DNA from: Willaertia magna
Lineage: Eukaryota > Heterolobosea > Eutetramitea > Acrasida > Naegleriidae
DNA length: 15,707 nt
Direction: 5' to 3'
NCBI GenBank assembly: GCA_902984215.1
Contig: CADWAF010004683.1
Location: 1-15,707, forward strand
Shown: piece by piece, positions 1 to 9,892 of the stretch
Layout: every line of letters begins with the position of its first letter
Numbering within the stretch: the stretch's first letter is position 1
Made by a program: the position numbers and the translations under genes
Notes under the pieces: model-generated
Database searches by the model: none
What the model saw: the letters and a program-made list of their open reading frames with translations, nothing else
Told to the model about the DNA's origin: nothing

Positions 1-1
1 T

Positions 2-1102
2 GAATTCGAAGGCAACCAAACTTCATGTTTATACTGTCATAAGGTAATATTGAATCTAAATGATTTCTATAAATCTTTATTTCAAACTGATACCTTAGAA
101 GTACATGAAAATAAGATGAAAATTAACGATGATCCAAATTTATTCACATTATTAATTAAATCGTTATATTTTTCAAATTTAGAATTAAAGTTTGGTTCAT
201 TAGATGAACTCTTACCTTTGATTTTACTTGCTGACAAGTATCAGTTCCTTTACGTAAGAGATAGATGCATAGATTTGCTGTCAAGATTAATTTCTGCTAA
301 GAACTGTGCTTTAATTTGGTTATTTTCAAACAGCAAAGGCTTTTTAACGACAATTAATGAACAAGCAGCAAAGGTTTTAAAAAAACATTATTTTTGGACA
401 AACATGGTTGACGCGGAGAACGACCTTAATAACTTGGTCTTTGACTTTAACGCAGAAGAAATGAAACTTTTCATAGAAACATTTGTTACATCAGTCACAG
501 ATTACGGTGTTTTATTGTCCGTTATAGTAAAGTGGGTAGATAATGACAAAGAAGCCAGAGGCAACCACTTGTTTAATATTTTACAAAGCTTAGGAAACAA
601 AAGACACTTTTGCCCAATTGGTGAGGTTGTATGGCTAACAAGCGAAACTAAAACGCTGGGAGTGCATAGCAACAGTGAATCCTGTCTTTTTGGAAGTGAA
701 AGATTTTCTTCATACCAAAAAGTTCAGTTTTCTGTTTTAGTCGACTTTAGTGAAATGTTTTCAAGAAGTGGCAATAAATCAAGCGTCGTCATTGGTATTG
801 CCTCTGACAACCATTCAAGTAAAATACCTTTGGGTCGTGATAGCAATGGGTATGGTTTTTTACCGTTCAAAGGTTTAAAGGTGCATGACAACACAGAACT
901 AAGCTACTCTTCGAAAACCTTGCTTAAAGCAAAAGAACAGGTATCTGTGAATTTACCTGGAGATGGAACCGTTGAGTTTTTAATTAATGGCCAATCATTA
1001 GGAACTGCATTTGAAAAATTACCAAGAAACGTTTTGTTTAGACCCGCTGTGTCCGCTAAAATTTACAGCGTTTGTAGTAATTTCTACTTTGAATTTGTTT
1101 AA
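2..1102 (+). CDS. BTB-BACK-SPRY-like protein, 5' end outside window
   Basis: The frame is open from the left edge, and the residues just inside it (CHKVIL) match the 'HKxVL' strand of a BTB domain, so the true start lies to the left; the first in-frame start-like codon (TTG at 50) is not a credible start. About 366 residues are visible. In order they show the rest of a BTB fold (about the first 100), a BACK-like helical part ending in a 'VIVKWVDND..R' segment, and a C-terminal half resembling SPRY/B30.2 (IGIASDN, SNGYGFL, LPGDGTVEFLINGQSLGTA). BTB-BACK proteins usually act as dimeric substrate adaptors for Cullin-3 ubiquitin ligases and SPRY domains bind partner peptides, so an adaptor role is likely but inferred. 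No intron is needed in the visible part. It ends in TAA, 94 bases before the next gene. Confidence 0.75.
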   Translation, partial: EFEGNQTSCLYCHKVILNLNDFYKSLFQTDTLEVHENKMKINDDPNLFTLLIKSLYFSNLELKFGSLDELLPLILLADKYQFLYVRDRCIDLLSRLISAKNCALIWLFSNSKGFLTTINEQAAKVLKKHYFWTNMVDAENDLNNLVFDFNAEEMKLFIETFVTSVTDYGVLLSVIVKWVDNDKEARGNHLFNILQSLGNKRHFCPIGEVVWLTSETKTLGVHSNSESCLFGSERFSSYQKVQFSVLVDFSEMFSRSGNKSSVVIGIASDNHSSKIPLGRDSNGYGFLPFKGLKVHDNTELSYSSKTLLKAKEQVSVNLPGDGTVEFLINGQSLGTAFEKLPRNVLFRPAVSAKIYSVCSNFYFEFV

Positions 1103-1196
1103 AGGTACCACATGTCCAGCGCCACTCCTTTACAGTTTGGAAAATTAGCGATCCGCGAGTCATCTTTCATCAGTTGATACTTTCAAAAAAAAAAGA

Positions 1197-2975
1197 ATGA
1201 AAAGTTTTAAAAACCAACAGCCACGCCATCGTTTCATGTTCTCCTTTCTTTGTACTTTATTTCTGGCACTTCATTTACCTCTCTTTTTAAATTATAATAA
1301 CTTTCAACAATCAAACAACGCAATACATGCTTACGAATGGAAGATGTGTAAAAATGTTGAGATGACAATACCTGTAACAATAAATAATGATACTTCAGTA
1401 ATCAATAATGATGGTCCATCATTTGTCAATAACACAATCACATCATGTGAAGTGATACCATTTCCAATAGCAAAGTATAAACTGAAAATTTATGAAGAAA
1501 TTCCATATTTTTCTGTAAGAGAATATTTTGATACAACAACGGAAAATTTGTGTGACAAACAAATTATTAAAAATACTTTACAAAATGATTTGATTAATTT
1601 ATTGAATAAAAATTTATCAAATGAAATTGTAAATGATTTTAGAAATGTGACAGAAAATAATTTATGTTCATTTTACTTTTTAAATTTTTTTAGAGCTGAA
1701 TTAAATAAATTGAGAAGTGACAGTTTTTATAGGATACACGTAAAAATGTTAAATTTTTGTAAATTTTGTTGGAATGAAGAGTTTATAACATTTAGTAATA
1801 GTTTACAATATTTAAAAACAAATAATTTTATTTTAAACAATAATAACCTTTCCAATTTAACAAATGCCATCCATCAAATATCAAAAGAATACCCTTTACA
1901 AAAATATAATTACATTTCCTTACCAACCAATCAAAAAGAATATTGTGGTAACGCAAATTCTGAAATTTTATTTTACTATCAACCAAGTTTTCTATCATTA
2001 AACTATACAACACCATATTTCTGTTTTTGTAAACATTCAGGAGTTTACGCAACTTCATGTGATTACTATTCAATCTTTTCTCTACCATTTACATCAAAAG
2101 CTTTACCTTTTTTAATGTATTTTATTACAATAATCTCTGCAATTATTGTATTTATATTTTTATATATTCCATCCTTAAATTTATTATTTTTTGATAAAGA
2201 AATTAAAATGGAAAAGAAAAGAAAAAGAATGAAAGATTTTATAATGGATCCAAGATTTCACATTTCACATTTAATTTTATTTTGTTTAATTTGTTTATCT
2301 TTACAACATATAATGTCAATGGCTAATTATAATTTAGATCAAGCTTTACAATATCATATAGGTGATCCATTCTTTAGATGTATTTCTTTATTACTTTGTT
2401 TTGATGCTTTTTTTGTAACGTGTTCTATTTGGATAAATACTTTAATAATTAGTTTAAGAAATTTACATAAAAAACAAGATGTTCATTTTCATTTTATAAT
2501 TAAAATTATTGTAATTTTAAATCATTGTATTACTTTTACTTTAATTTTACTTTTATTTGCTTATCTTATTGCATTAAATATAGAAGGTAAAACTGTTACA
2601 ATGGTAATTAATATTATATTTTTTGTAATTATTATTTTTTGGGTTTTATTTTTCACATTTGGTTTTTTAATTACTGGAATAATTTTATATAAAAAATTAA
2701 CAATATTTAATAAGAAAAATCCATTAGAATTAAAGTTTATGAAATTTACAATATTTAACTCTCTTGTTAGTATTAGTGTATTAGTCCAAATGATTTTTAT
2801 AATTATTGAATTTATGGTTTCAGGTGTACAATTTGGTTTAGTTTATAGAGATTCTAATTTTTATGGACTTGATGTTTGTATTATTTTATATAGTTTAAGT
2901 TTAAGTTATCAAATATGTGACATTATAGAAATTAAGAAATATTTATTTTGTAAAAAGATTGAAGAAGAAAAGTAA
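1197..2975 (+). CDS. Seven-transmembrane receptor-like protein with large ectodomain
   Basis: 592 residues without introns. A hydrophobic stretch at residues 13-32 after a basic N-terminus looks like a signal peptide. Residues about 45-300 form a lumenal or extracellular domain with ten cysteines (51, 84, 119, 157, 188, 191, 250, 276, 278, 288) and at least seven N-glycosylation sequons (for example N64, N78, N139, N150, N217, N220, N269). Seven hydrophobic segments follow at roughly 303-325, 356-375, 393-419, 436-460, 468-497, 517-541 and 556-575. The first inner loop is very basic (KMEKKRKRMKD), which fits a cytosolic side. This layout matches a receptor (ectodomain plus seven helices), as in Frizzled-like or other protist receptors, but I see no family-defining motif and no typical Frizzled cysteine-rich domain. 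The start is an ATG after a ten-base A run. The ligand is unknown. Confidence 0.7.
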   Translation: MKSFKNQQPRHRFMFSFLCTLFLALHLPLFLNYNNFQQSNNAIHAYEWKMCKNVEMTIPVTINNDTSVINNDGPSFVNNTITSCEVIPFPIAKYKLKIYEEIPYFSVREYFDTTTENLCDKQIIKNTLQNDLINLLNKNLSNEIVNDFRNVTENNLCSFYFLNFFRAELNKLRSDSFYRIHVKMLNFCKFCWNEEFITFSNSLQYLKTNNFILNNNNLSNLTNAIHQISKEYPLQKYNYISLPTNQKEYCGNANSEILFYYQPSFLSLNYTTPYFCFCKHSGVYATSCDYYSIFSLPFTSKALPFLMYFITIISAIIVFIFLYIPSLNLLFFDKEIKMEKKRKRMKDFIMDPRFHISHLILFCLICLSLQHIMSMANYNLDQALQYHIGDPFFRCISLLLCFDAFFVTCSIWINTLIISLRNLHKKQDVHFHFIIKIIVILNHCITFTLILLLFAYLIALNIEGKTVTMVINIIFFVIIIFWVLFFTFGFLITGIILYKKLTIFNKKNPLELKFMKFTIFNSLVSISVLVQMIFIIIEFMVSGVQFGLVYRDSNFYGLDVCIILYSLSLSYQICDIIEIKKYLFCKKIEEEK

Positions 2976-3116
2976 ATAACTATGTACTTTATTAACAACA
3001 AGATCAACCATCAAATTGATTGTAAAATAAATTTTCAAATTCTTTCATGAAAAAGCTTAAAAATAAATTAATAAAAAAAAATAGAACAGCAAAGACTCTA
3101 AAAATTAATTATCAAA

Positions 3117-4942
3117 ATGGTATTTGGAAGAAAAGAACAACAACATCAACAACAACACAAAACGAAACAACAACATTATCGCGATCAACAAAATCCAACA
3201 CATCAACAAAAAGAAAAACATGAAAATAAATTTCAAAATGTAGAAAATGAAACAAACACAAATATTCTATATTATGATCAAAGTGGAATACTTAGTGGTG
3301 GTGTAGGATATTGTTTAACACAATTACCTTTCATTCAATTCCCATTTGAAAAGAAATCAAGTTGGAAAAATATTCAAAACTATTTACAAAATAAAACAAT
3401 TAAAAACGTTGAAGATCTTAAAGAAACTATTGGAACAATTCAAGAGATTGTTTATGAAGGACAACGTGGTAATAAAGAAGATTTTTTGATTTCATCTTCA
3501 AGTTTTACACAATTTGATATTTTATTTCAGGAAGATGAGATTTGTGAAGTTTGGGAGGGAAAAGATAATTTCTTTACAAAAATTATTCCATTTTTACAAA
3601 ATTTAGTTTTATTATCACCAATGATTTTATCTGAAAAATTTACAAAATTTCCAAAAACTACGATACAACAACAAGAAGGAAATTTACCATTTTTAGTTCA
3701 AATGAATCAATTATATTTTAAAAATAGAAATCAACAATTTAAATTAATTAAATTAAGTAAATTAGAATGTATTTGTTTATTAGCAAATGCTTTCTTTTGT
3801 ACTTTTAATAGAATGGTTAGTATTTAATTTTATTTATTTTAATTATTTTAAATAAAATGTACAAAAAAGGGAGAACAACGTTGGAAAGATGGCATGTTAT
3901 TTTTACCAAGTGTTAATTTTGATTCTTTATATTTAAATTTCTATAAATCTTCAACTCATAAATTATTAATGATTATTCATTATTTTGAAAGAATATTTGA
4001 AGATTTAAATGTTAATGAAATTTCATTAGATATTTTACAAAATAATCAATTATTAAATCAATCTTATATTTATATTATTAGAAAATGTATTTTTGAAGAA
4101 AACTTTCCAAATTTAATAAACTCAAATTTAGAATTTTCTAAAATTAACATCTCTAAAGAAGGTGTTATTGAAGACGCTAAAGATGCATTACAAGCAGATT
4201 TTGCAAATAAATATATTGGTGGTGGAGTTTTAAGAGGAGGTTGTGTTCAAGAGGAGATTCGTTTCTGTGAAAATCCAGAGTTACTAGTAACTAGATTATT
4301 TTGTGAAGAAATGAAAGATAATGAAGCAATCTTAATGGTTGGATCTGAACAATTTTCATTACATGGTGGTTATGGTAGTAGTACTGTATTTAAAGAAGAT
4401 TTTAAGGATTTTAATTTTGAATGGGATCAATATCAACAAGGAAAACAATTTAATACACAGATTATTGCGTTTGATAGTTTATTGTATAATGAACAGAAGA
4501 TGAAATTAAAACAGTGGAGAAAAGAGTTTGTTGATAGAGAAATTATGAAAGCATATGCCGCTTTTTATCCAGAATATTTTAATATTCCAAATTTACAAAA
4601 AGTTAGTACAGGCAACTGGGGATGTGGGGCGTAAGTATTTCCTTTTAATTCATTGATTGTTTAAATTCATTTAATAGATTTGGTTCAGATAAACAGTTAA
4701 AAGCAATTATACAATATATCGCTGCTACTTTAAGTGGAAAAGAATTATTGTATTATACTTTTAATGAAGAAGAATTAACAAATAATTTTAATAATTTTGC
4801 AAAAATTATTTTGGAAAAGAAAATTACGGTTGGACAAGTTTACAAAATTTTAATTGGAATGTATGATAATTATATTGTTCAAAATGAAAATAATAGTGAC
4901 TTTAAACCTCAAACATTTGCCTATATTTTAAGTAAATTATAA
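3117..4942 (+). CDS. PARG: Poly(ADP-ribose) glycohydrolase (three exons)
   Basis: Exons 3117-3815, 3870-4630 and 4678-4942 give 574 residues. The introns are 54 bases (GTTAGT...AAG) and 47 bases (GTAAGT...TAG); removing them restores family-like continuity (FFCTFNRM-GEQRW and GNWGCGA-FGSD). The enzyme hydrolyses the ribose-ribose bonds of poly(ADP-ribose), reversing PARP signalling in the nucleus or cytoplasm. The macrodomain signature is complete: GGG at 350-352 followed by QEE at 360-362, where the two glutamates are the catalytic pair, and a conserved Asp at 343 in ADFANKYIGGG. A Tyr/Gly-rich segment after VGSEQFS corresponds to the substrate-clasping loop. The first 40 residues are a Gln/His/Lys-rich low-complexity tail unlike the catalytic part. 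The stop lies 46 bases from the stop of the convergent GluRS gene. Family assignment is firm; the N-terminal tail function is unknown. Confidence 0.93.
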
Positions 4943-4988
4943 TTATTATTGTAATAAATATTATTAATAAATAAATTCAAAAATTGCT

Positions 4989-6536
4989 TTAAACCGTTAA
5001 ACGTTTCAAAACAACATCTCTACCCAATGTTTCAATAACTTGATTAATTCCAGGTCCTATCTTCTTTCCCGTTAAATAATACCTTAATAATGAAACAATA
5101 TTTCCATAAGCCTTAACTTGTGATTTGTTTGTTTGAGCAAAAGTAGAAATCACTTTACCAATAGTCTCTTCATTCCATTCACTTTCGTTAATTGCCTCTA
5201 ATTCCTTACGAATCATTGGAACAATCGTAATATAATCTGGTATTTTCTTCTCAATAGTTTGTAATAATTCTTTTGCTTCATCTGTCTCTAATTTAACATC
5301 AAAAAAGAAATAATCAAAAAAGTCAACAAAATCTGGAACGCGTTTCAATCTTTCTCTTCCAATAAATAAAACTTTTCTAAAATAATTATCTATTGGGATA
5401 TTTACATCTTTTAAATAAGGTTTTAATAATTCAATAAATCTTTCCATATCATTCTCAATTACCATTCTTATATGTTGTGAATTAATCCATTCTAATTTTT
5501 GTAAATCAACTTTACAATTTCCTTTATTTATTGAACTAGCTTCAAATTTATCAATTAATTGTTGCATTGTAAATATTTCTTGATTATCACTTGGATGCCA
5601 GCCAAGTAAAGCAACAAAATTAACTAAAGCTTCAGGTAAATAACCTAATTCAACATAATAATCAACACTTGCATGTCCTTGTCTTTTACTTAGTTTTGTA
5701 CCATCTTCATTACATAATAAAGGTAAATGTACAAAGTTAGGTCTTTCCCAACCAAACATATCATATAGGATACAATGTTTAGGAGTACTTGCAATCCATT
5801 CTTGTCCTCTTATTACATGGGTTACTCCCATTAAGTGATCATCTACAACGTTAGCTAAATGATATGTTGGAGTACCGTCGGATTTTAATAGAACTTGATC
5901 ATCTAATGTTTTGTTCTCTACTTTAATCTTTCCATAAACTATATCTTCAAAAACTGTAAAGGCTGATTTATCATCCGGTATTTTCATACGAATGGTATAA
6001 GGAGTATTACTTTCTTCAAGTTTAGCCTTTTCTTCATCGGAAAGGTATAGACATTGTCTATCATATTTAAATCCAGTTCCCTTTAATGTTCTTAATTCAT
6101 CTAACCTTTCTTCTGTACAATAACATTTGTATGCATATCCTTTTTCTAATAAGATGTTAACATAATGTTGATAGATAGGAGTTCTTTCAGATTGGATTAC
6201 AAAATCTAATTCATTATTATCTACTTTTACTTTATCTGTTTTTAAATTGGCCCATTGTATTGTTTTTTGAATTTGGTCTATAGAACCTTTTACGAGACGT
6301 TTTTGGTCTGTGTCTTCAATTCTTAAATAAAATTTTCCATTATATTTCTTTGCTATTAGAAAATTAAATAAAGCAGTTCTTAATGCACCTAAATGCATAA
6401 ATCCTGTTGGACTAGGTGCAAAACGTGTAACAACATTAGTTTTGTCTAAAATATATTTGTTTATGTGAAAATTTCTCTTTCCAAAATTGTTTGAGTAAAA
6501 AGAAGAAGAAAAATTCTTTAGTGTGTGTTTAAGCAT
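4989..6536 (-). CDS. EARS2: Glutamyl-tRNA synthetase, probably mitochondrial
   Basis: 515 residues, no introns. It charges tRNA-Glu (possibly also tRNA-Gln, as organellar non-discriminating enzymes do) with glutamate. The class I signatures are present: the HIGH-type motif is HLGA at 48-51 after FAPSPTG, and the KMSKS-type motif is KLSKR at 281-285. Length and order match bacterial/organellar GltX rather than the longer eukaryotic cytosolic enzyme. A CYC pair at 138-140 and Cys162 lie where bacterial enzymes carry a zinc-binding insert. The first 30 residues are rich in Ser, Lys, Arg, Phe and Asn and lack acidic residues, as in a mitochondrial presequence. The start follows an A run (ATAAAAAAATG on the coding strand). 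It is divergent from the E2 gene across 233 bases. Sure of the enzyme; the organelle is inferred from the leader. Confidence 0.93.
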   Translation of the reverse strand: MLKHTLKNFSSSFYSNNFGKRNFHINKYILDKTNVVTRFAPSPTGFMHLGALRTALFNFLIAKKYNGKFYLRIEDTDQKRLVKGSIDQIQKTIQWANLKTDKVKVDNNELDFVIQSERTPIYQHYVNILLEKGYAYKCYCTEERLDELRTLKGTGFKYDRQCLYLSDEEKAKLEESNTPYTIRMKIPDDKSAFTVFEDIVYGKIKVENKTLDDQVLLKSDGTPTYHLANVVDDHLMGVTHVIRGQEWIASTPKHCILYDMFGWERPNFVHLPLLCNEDGTKLSKRQGHASVDYYVELGYLPEALVNFVALLGWHPSDNQEIFTMQQLIDKFEASSINKGNCKVDLQKLEWINSQHIRMVIENDMERFIELLKPYLKDVNIPIDNYFRKVLFIGRERLKRVPDFVDFFDYFFFDVKLETDEAKELLQTIEKKIPDYITIVPMIRKELEAINESEWNEETIGKVISTFAQTNKSQVKAYGNIVSLLRYYLTGKKIGPGINQVIETLGRDVVLKRLTV

Positions 6537-6661
6537 TTTTTTATGTGTAATTTTGTAAAGTGAAAAATCAACTGTTGAGGATTTTCAAGATTGTAAATCA
6601 AAGCTTTGCAAACTTTTTTAAAGAAATTAAATATAATTTAAATTTCACTTTTAATAGTCTC

Positions 6662-6709
6662 ATGTCTTCTTCATTTCATTCCAATTTAACAACTCCAGAA
6701 GAAGTTTAA
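6662..6709 (+). promoter_or_regulatory. Possible upstream ORF in leader of E2 gene
   Basis: An ATG opens a 15-codon frame ending in TAA, 60 bases before the E2 start. If the transcript begins further upstream, this short frame would be met first and could lower translation of the E2. It could also be a chance frame in promoter DNA. Splicing it to the E2 with the only nearby donor (GTTTAA) and acceptor (TTTTCTAG) puts it out of frame, so it is unlikely to be a coding exon. Confidence 0.25.
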
Positions 6710-6769
6710 AATAGAAAAAGAGTTGAAAACAACGTGTTTTCTAGAAACAAAAAAAATCAATTAAAAAAA

Positions 6770-7708
6770 ATGAGCAATAATGAATTAAATGCCACTGTTG
6801 GACAGGTAAATAAGAATCACTATGGCATTAAACGAATAATGAGCGAAATGAAGGAGTTGCAAAGAAATCCTTCTACGGAATATGAAGCTCATCCTTTAGA
6901 AGATAATCTTTTTGAATGGCACTTTACTATTGCTGGTCCAAAAGAAACAGCATTTGAAGGTGGTATTTATCATGGTAGAATTATATTACCTCCTGAATAT
7001 CCTTTAAAGCCTCCAGATATTGTTTTACTTACACCTAATGGTAGATTTGAAACTGGTACAAAGATTTGTTTATCCTTAACTTCTTACCATCCAGAAAGTT
7101 GGACGCCTCAATGGGGAATAAGAACTGTTCTTATCGCATTACAAGGCTTCTTCCCTACAGAAGCTAAAGGTATCGGAAGTATTGACTATCCTGATCATGT
7201 AAGAAGAAAGTTGGCTCAACAATCTCGTAAGTGGAAATGTCCTGTTTGTGGAACCGTAAATGAAGATGTTTTACAAAATGAGATATCTTCTACATCCACT
7301 ATTGAACAAACGGAAGAAGAGAAACAAGAAGAAAAACAAAAATCTATATGTTGCAATTCTAAAGAAGCTTCACTCGAGGAAAATTCCGAAAGAGTTAAGC
7401 CTACACTCGTTGATTCTGAAAAAGATGCAGAAAGTAACAACAAGAATAAGGAGGAGATAAAGAGAAAGGTCAGCAACTCTAGCCTTACTTCTAATTCATC
7501 TACTAATAGCCCATCACCAAATGTTAGTTCATCACCTTCTAAATCTATCCCTAAAGTTAAAAGTAAAACTAATGTAACAACAACCATTACCCCAACCTCT
7601 ACTTCAACACCTGGATCTGTACATATACTTAACGTTTTTATATTATTGTTAGCAATATTTGTAGCCTTCCTCATGTACAATAAGATTGTTTATAAGAGAC
7701 TTGTATAA
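6770..7708 (+). CDS. Tail-anchored ubiquitin-conjugating enzyme E2, Ubc6/UBE2J type
   Basis: 312 residues, no introns. Residues about 17-150 are the UBC fold; the active-site cysteine is Cys100 in GTKICLSLTSYHPESW, an arrangement typical of the UBE2J1/Ubc6 branch, which lacks the usual HPN motif. A CPVC pair (157-160) follows, as the short Cys-x2-Cys in UBE2J1-type proteins. Residues 165-280 are a charged then Ser/Thr/Pro-rich linker, and a hydrophobic segment at about 286-303 followed by a basic end is a tail anchor. Such enzymes sit on the ER with the catalytic domain in the cytosol and serve ER-associated degradation. The start chosen is the ATG after eight A's; the frame extends 12 codons further to a GTG, which is not a normal eukaryotic start. 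Family is sure; ER placement is inferred from the tail. Confidence 0.92.
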   Translation: MSNNELNATVGQVNKNHYGIKRIMSEMKELQRNPSTEYEAHPLEDNLFEWHFTIAGPKETAFEGGIYHGRIILPPEYPLKPPDIVLLTPNGRFETGTKICLSLTSYHPESWTPQWGIRTVLIALQGFFPTEAKGIGSIDYPDHVRRKLAQQSRKWKCPVCGTVNEDVLQNEISSTSTIEQTEEEKQEEKQKSICCNSKEASLEENSERVKPTLVDSEKDAESNNKNKEEIKRKVSNSSLTSNSSTNSPSPNVSSSPSKSIPKVKSKTNVTTTITPTSTSTPGSVHILNVFILLLAIFVAFLMYNKIVYKRLV

Positions 7709-7797
7709 TATGTAAAATTAAAATCCATTTTCACTATTTTAAAAAAATTATGAAGAAATAAAATTTAATTTTTTATTGAAAAATATTGTTGTAAAAA

Positions 7798-9211
7798 ATG
7801 CTGCAAAGTAAACTCTATCAAAAATGCTCTTGTTCTTTTCTTCCTACATCTCAATTTTTTAAAACACTTTTAACATCAAATAGTAATAGTACTCAATATT
7901 CTATTCAAACAAATAATGTACAAAAGAGATATTTAAGACAAAGAAAATTTAAAAATGTTTTAGAAAATCCATTTGATATGGTAGATGAATATAAGAAAAA
8001 TCAACAAGCAGTTTCATCAATTTTAGATGCACCAGAAAATACAGGTATTAAAGTATATGATAGTTTAGTTGCATATAATATTAAAAGATACGAAGAAGCT
8101 AGAAACAAGGGAGTTATTCCGGGTATGTTTTTCACTATTACTTTTTCACTTACTCAATAACAATACAGGCGAGGAATTATTACAAGAAGAACCTCAACAT
8201 CAAGTATGGGTAGATTTTATGAAAAAAGGAAAACCAAAAGCAGGCGACTATGTACCAGGTGTTAGTAAACGTGCTGGTATTATTGCTCAAAAGGTCGGAA
8301 TGGTTCCATACTGGGATAGTTATCATTCTAGAGTTCCTTTAACAGTCTTACAAATTCCTAAATGTCAAGTAGTTCAAGTTAAAACAAAAGATAAAGATGG
8401 TTATTATGCATTACAGTTAGGTGCTGGATCTCATTCCGCAAAGAAATTAACTAAACCATTATTAGGTCATTGTCAAAAGGCTGGAGTTGAACCAAAACAT
8501 GTTTTTGGTGAAACTAGAGTTACTGAAGATGGTTTACTTCCTGTTGGATTTGAACTTACTGCGCGCCATTTCGTTCCAGGTCAATATGTAGATATAACTG
8601 CAAGAAGTAAGGGTAAAGGGTTTGCTGGTGTTATGAAAAAGTATGGTTTTGGTGGTCAACCTGCAACTCACGGTGTTTCTGTGGTTCATAGATCTTTGGG
8701 TGGTACAGGTACTCATATTGGTAAAGTTTTTAAAGGCAAGAAGATGGCTGGAAGAATGGGTCACAAACAAGTAACTCAGTTAAATTATTATATTTATAAG
8801 ATTGACATTAAAACTAATTGTATTTTTGTTAAGGGAAGTGTTCCAGGTCCAATTGGTGCTTATCTTTATATTTGTGACGCAAGAAGAAATGAATTTGAAT
8901 CACCTCCACCTTTCCCATCTTTCTTCCCACCAGAAGGAGAAGATATTGATGCAATGACAGAAGAAGAACAAATATTAGTTGCACCAGGTAAAATCCCATA
9001 TATTTGGCAATCTATGGGTCTTACTAAGGAAGAAGTTGCAAGAGCAAGACGTGAAGATTTACCAAAGGTACTTACTCAAGCTGATCAAAACTCAATTAAG
9101 AATGCTGAACTTTTAGATAAAGCAGCTAGGGAGAAGAGAGCTAAGAATAGAGAAGAAAAGAGAATGAAACTAAAACAATTAATGGAACAACATGACGAAG
9201 AAGAAGAGTAA
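7798..9211 (+). CDS. MRPL3: Mitochondrial large-subunit ribosomal protein uL3m (two exons)
   Basis: Exons 7798-8122 and 8169-9211 encode 455 residues; the 46-base intron runs from GTATGT to ACAG and joins VIPG to EELL in frame. The uL3 core is clear: a KRAGIIAQKVGM start, FVPGQYVDITARSKGKGFAGV and a conserved loop near residues 255-305 containing HGVSVVHRSLG and GRMGHKQVT, which reaches toward the peptidyl transferase centre. The first 60 residues are basic and Ser/Thr/Asn-rich, fitting a mitochondrial presequence. About 110 residues precede the core, and a C-terminal extension after the core ends in a charged helix (KRAKNREEKRMKLKQ, then an acidic tail). Both extensions are common in mitochondrial ribosomal proteins. 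The start follows a run of six A's. It lies 69 bases before NAA20. Confidence 0.92.
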
Positions 9212-9280
9212 ATGAAAGTTTTGGGAAGAAGGCTTAACCACTGTATTTAAAAAAAAATAAAAATTTAATTTTAAAAAAAT

Positions 9281-9871
9281 ATGACAACTACAAGAAGATT
9301 CAATGCCGACGATTTATTTAAGTTTAATAATGTGAATTTAGATTTTTATACGGAAACATATAATATTCCTTTTTATTTTGAATATTTGGCTGTTTGGCCT
9401 GAATATTTTTATAGTGTAGATACTCCACATGACGGAACAGTAATGGGTTATAGTAAGTATTAAATAACATGATTGTTTTGGATTAATGTGCTTTCCGAAG
9501 TTATGGGTAAGGTAGAAGGTGACATGGAAAGAAAGAAATGGCATGGTCACGTTACTGCACTAACAGTGGCACCTGAATACAGAAGATTAGGATTAGCGAA
9601 AAAATTAATGTTTTTACTAGAAGAAATTACAGAGAAAATTCATAAGGCTTATTTTGTAGATTTATTTGTGAGATGTTCTAATAGAGTAGCGATAGGAATG
9701 TATGAGAAATTAGGATATACTACTTACAGAAGAGTATTGGGATATTATAGTGGAAAGAATTCAGAAGATGGATTAGATATGAGAAAAGCAACTGGATTGG
9801 ATCCCGAAAGAAAATCAATGATACCACTTGGAAGAGATATACATCCCGAAGAATTAGATTTTACTCTGTAA
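9281..9871 (+). CDS. NAA20: N-alpha-acetyltransferase 20, NatB catalytic subunit (two exons)
   Basis: Exons 9281-9452 and 9501-9871 give 180 residues, almost exactly the usual size. The 48-base intron (GTAAGT...GAAG) splits an Ile codon and joins VMGY to IMGKVEG. The protein acetylates the alpha-amino group of nascent chains beginning Met-Asp/Glu/Asn/Gln on the ribosome, with NAA25 as auxiliary partner. The GNAT fold is very conserved: the N-terminus (FNADDLFKFNNVNLD) and WPEYF, the HGHVTALTVAPEYRRLGLAKK segment whose RRLGLA (85-90) binds acetyl-CoA, then VDLFVRCSN and YEKLGY. The C-terminal DMRKA and IPLGRDIHPEELDF also match the family. A perfect AT-rich hairpin begins at the stop codon. 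Confidence is very high. Confidence 0.95.
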
Positions 9872-9892
9872 ATATTATTAGATAATAATATT
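9871..9892 (+). repeat. AT-rich hairpin at NAA20 stop codon
   Basis: Perfect inverted repeat with 9-base arms (AATATTATT at 9871-9879, AATAATATT at 9884-9892) and a 4-base loop. The left arm begins with the last base of the stop codon, so it would form in the 3' untranslated region. Function unknown; AT-only repeats also arise by chance in AT-rich DNA. Confidence 0.4.

Noticed and set aside
50..52. TTG as start of the first gene
   Set aside because: The same frame is open to the left edge and already encodes BTB residues there, so the gene begins outside the window.
4989..6536. TGA as a general tryptophan codon in this genome
   Set aside because: Conserved tryptophans in GluRS, NAA20 and the glycosidase are all TGG; with reassignment in AT-rich DNA many would be TGA.
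6662..6744. Short frame at 6662 as first exon of the E2, using donor GTTTAA and acceptor TTTTCTAG
   Set aside because: The 41-base intron would join the exons out of frame and meet a stop within about a dozen codons.
6734..6769. Twelve-codon N-terminal extension of the E2 from a GTG
   Set aside because: A non-ATG start is unlikely in a nuclear gene, and the ATG at 6770 has the A-run context seen at other starts.
7216..7680. 154-codon minus-strand frame opposite the E2 linker
   Set aside because: It is the reverse of the low-complexity Ser/Thr/Glu-rich linker and shows no domain of its own.
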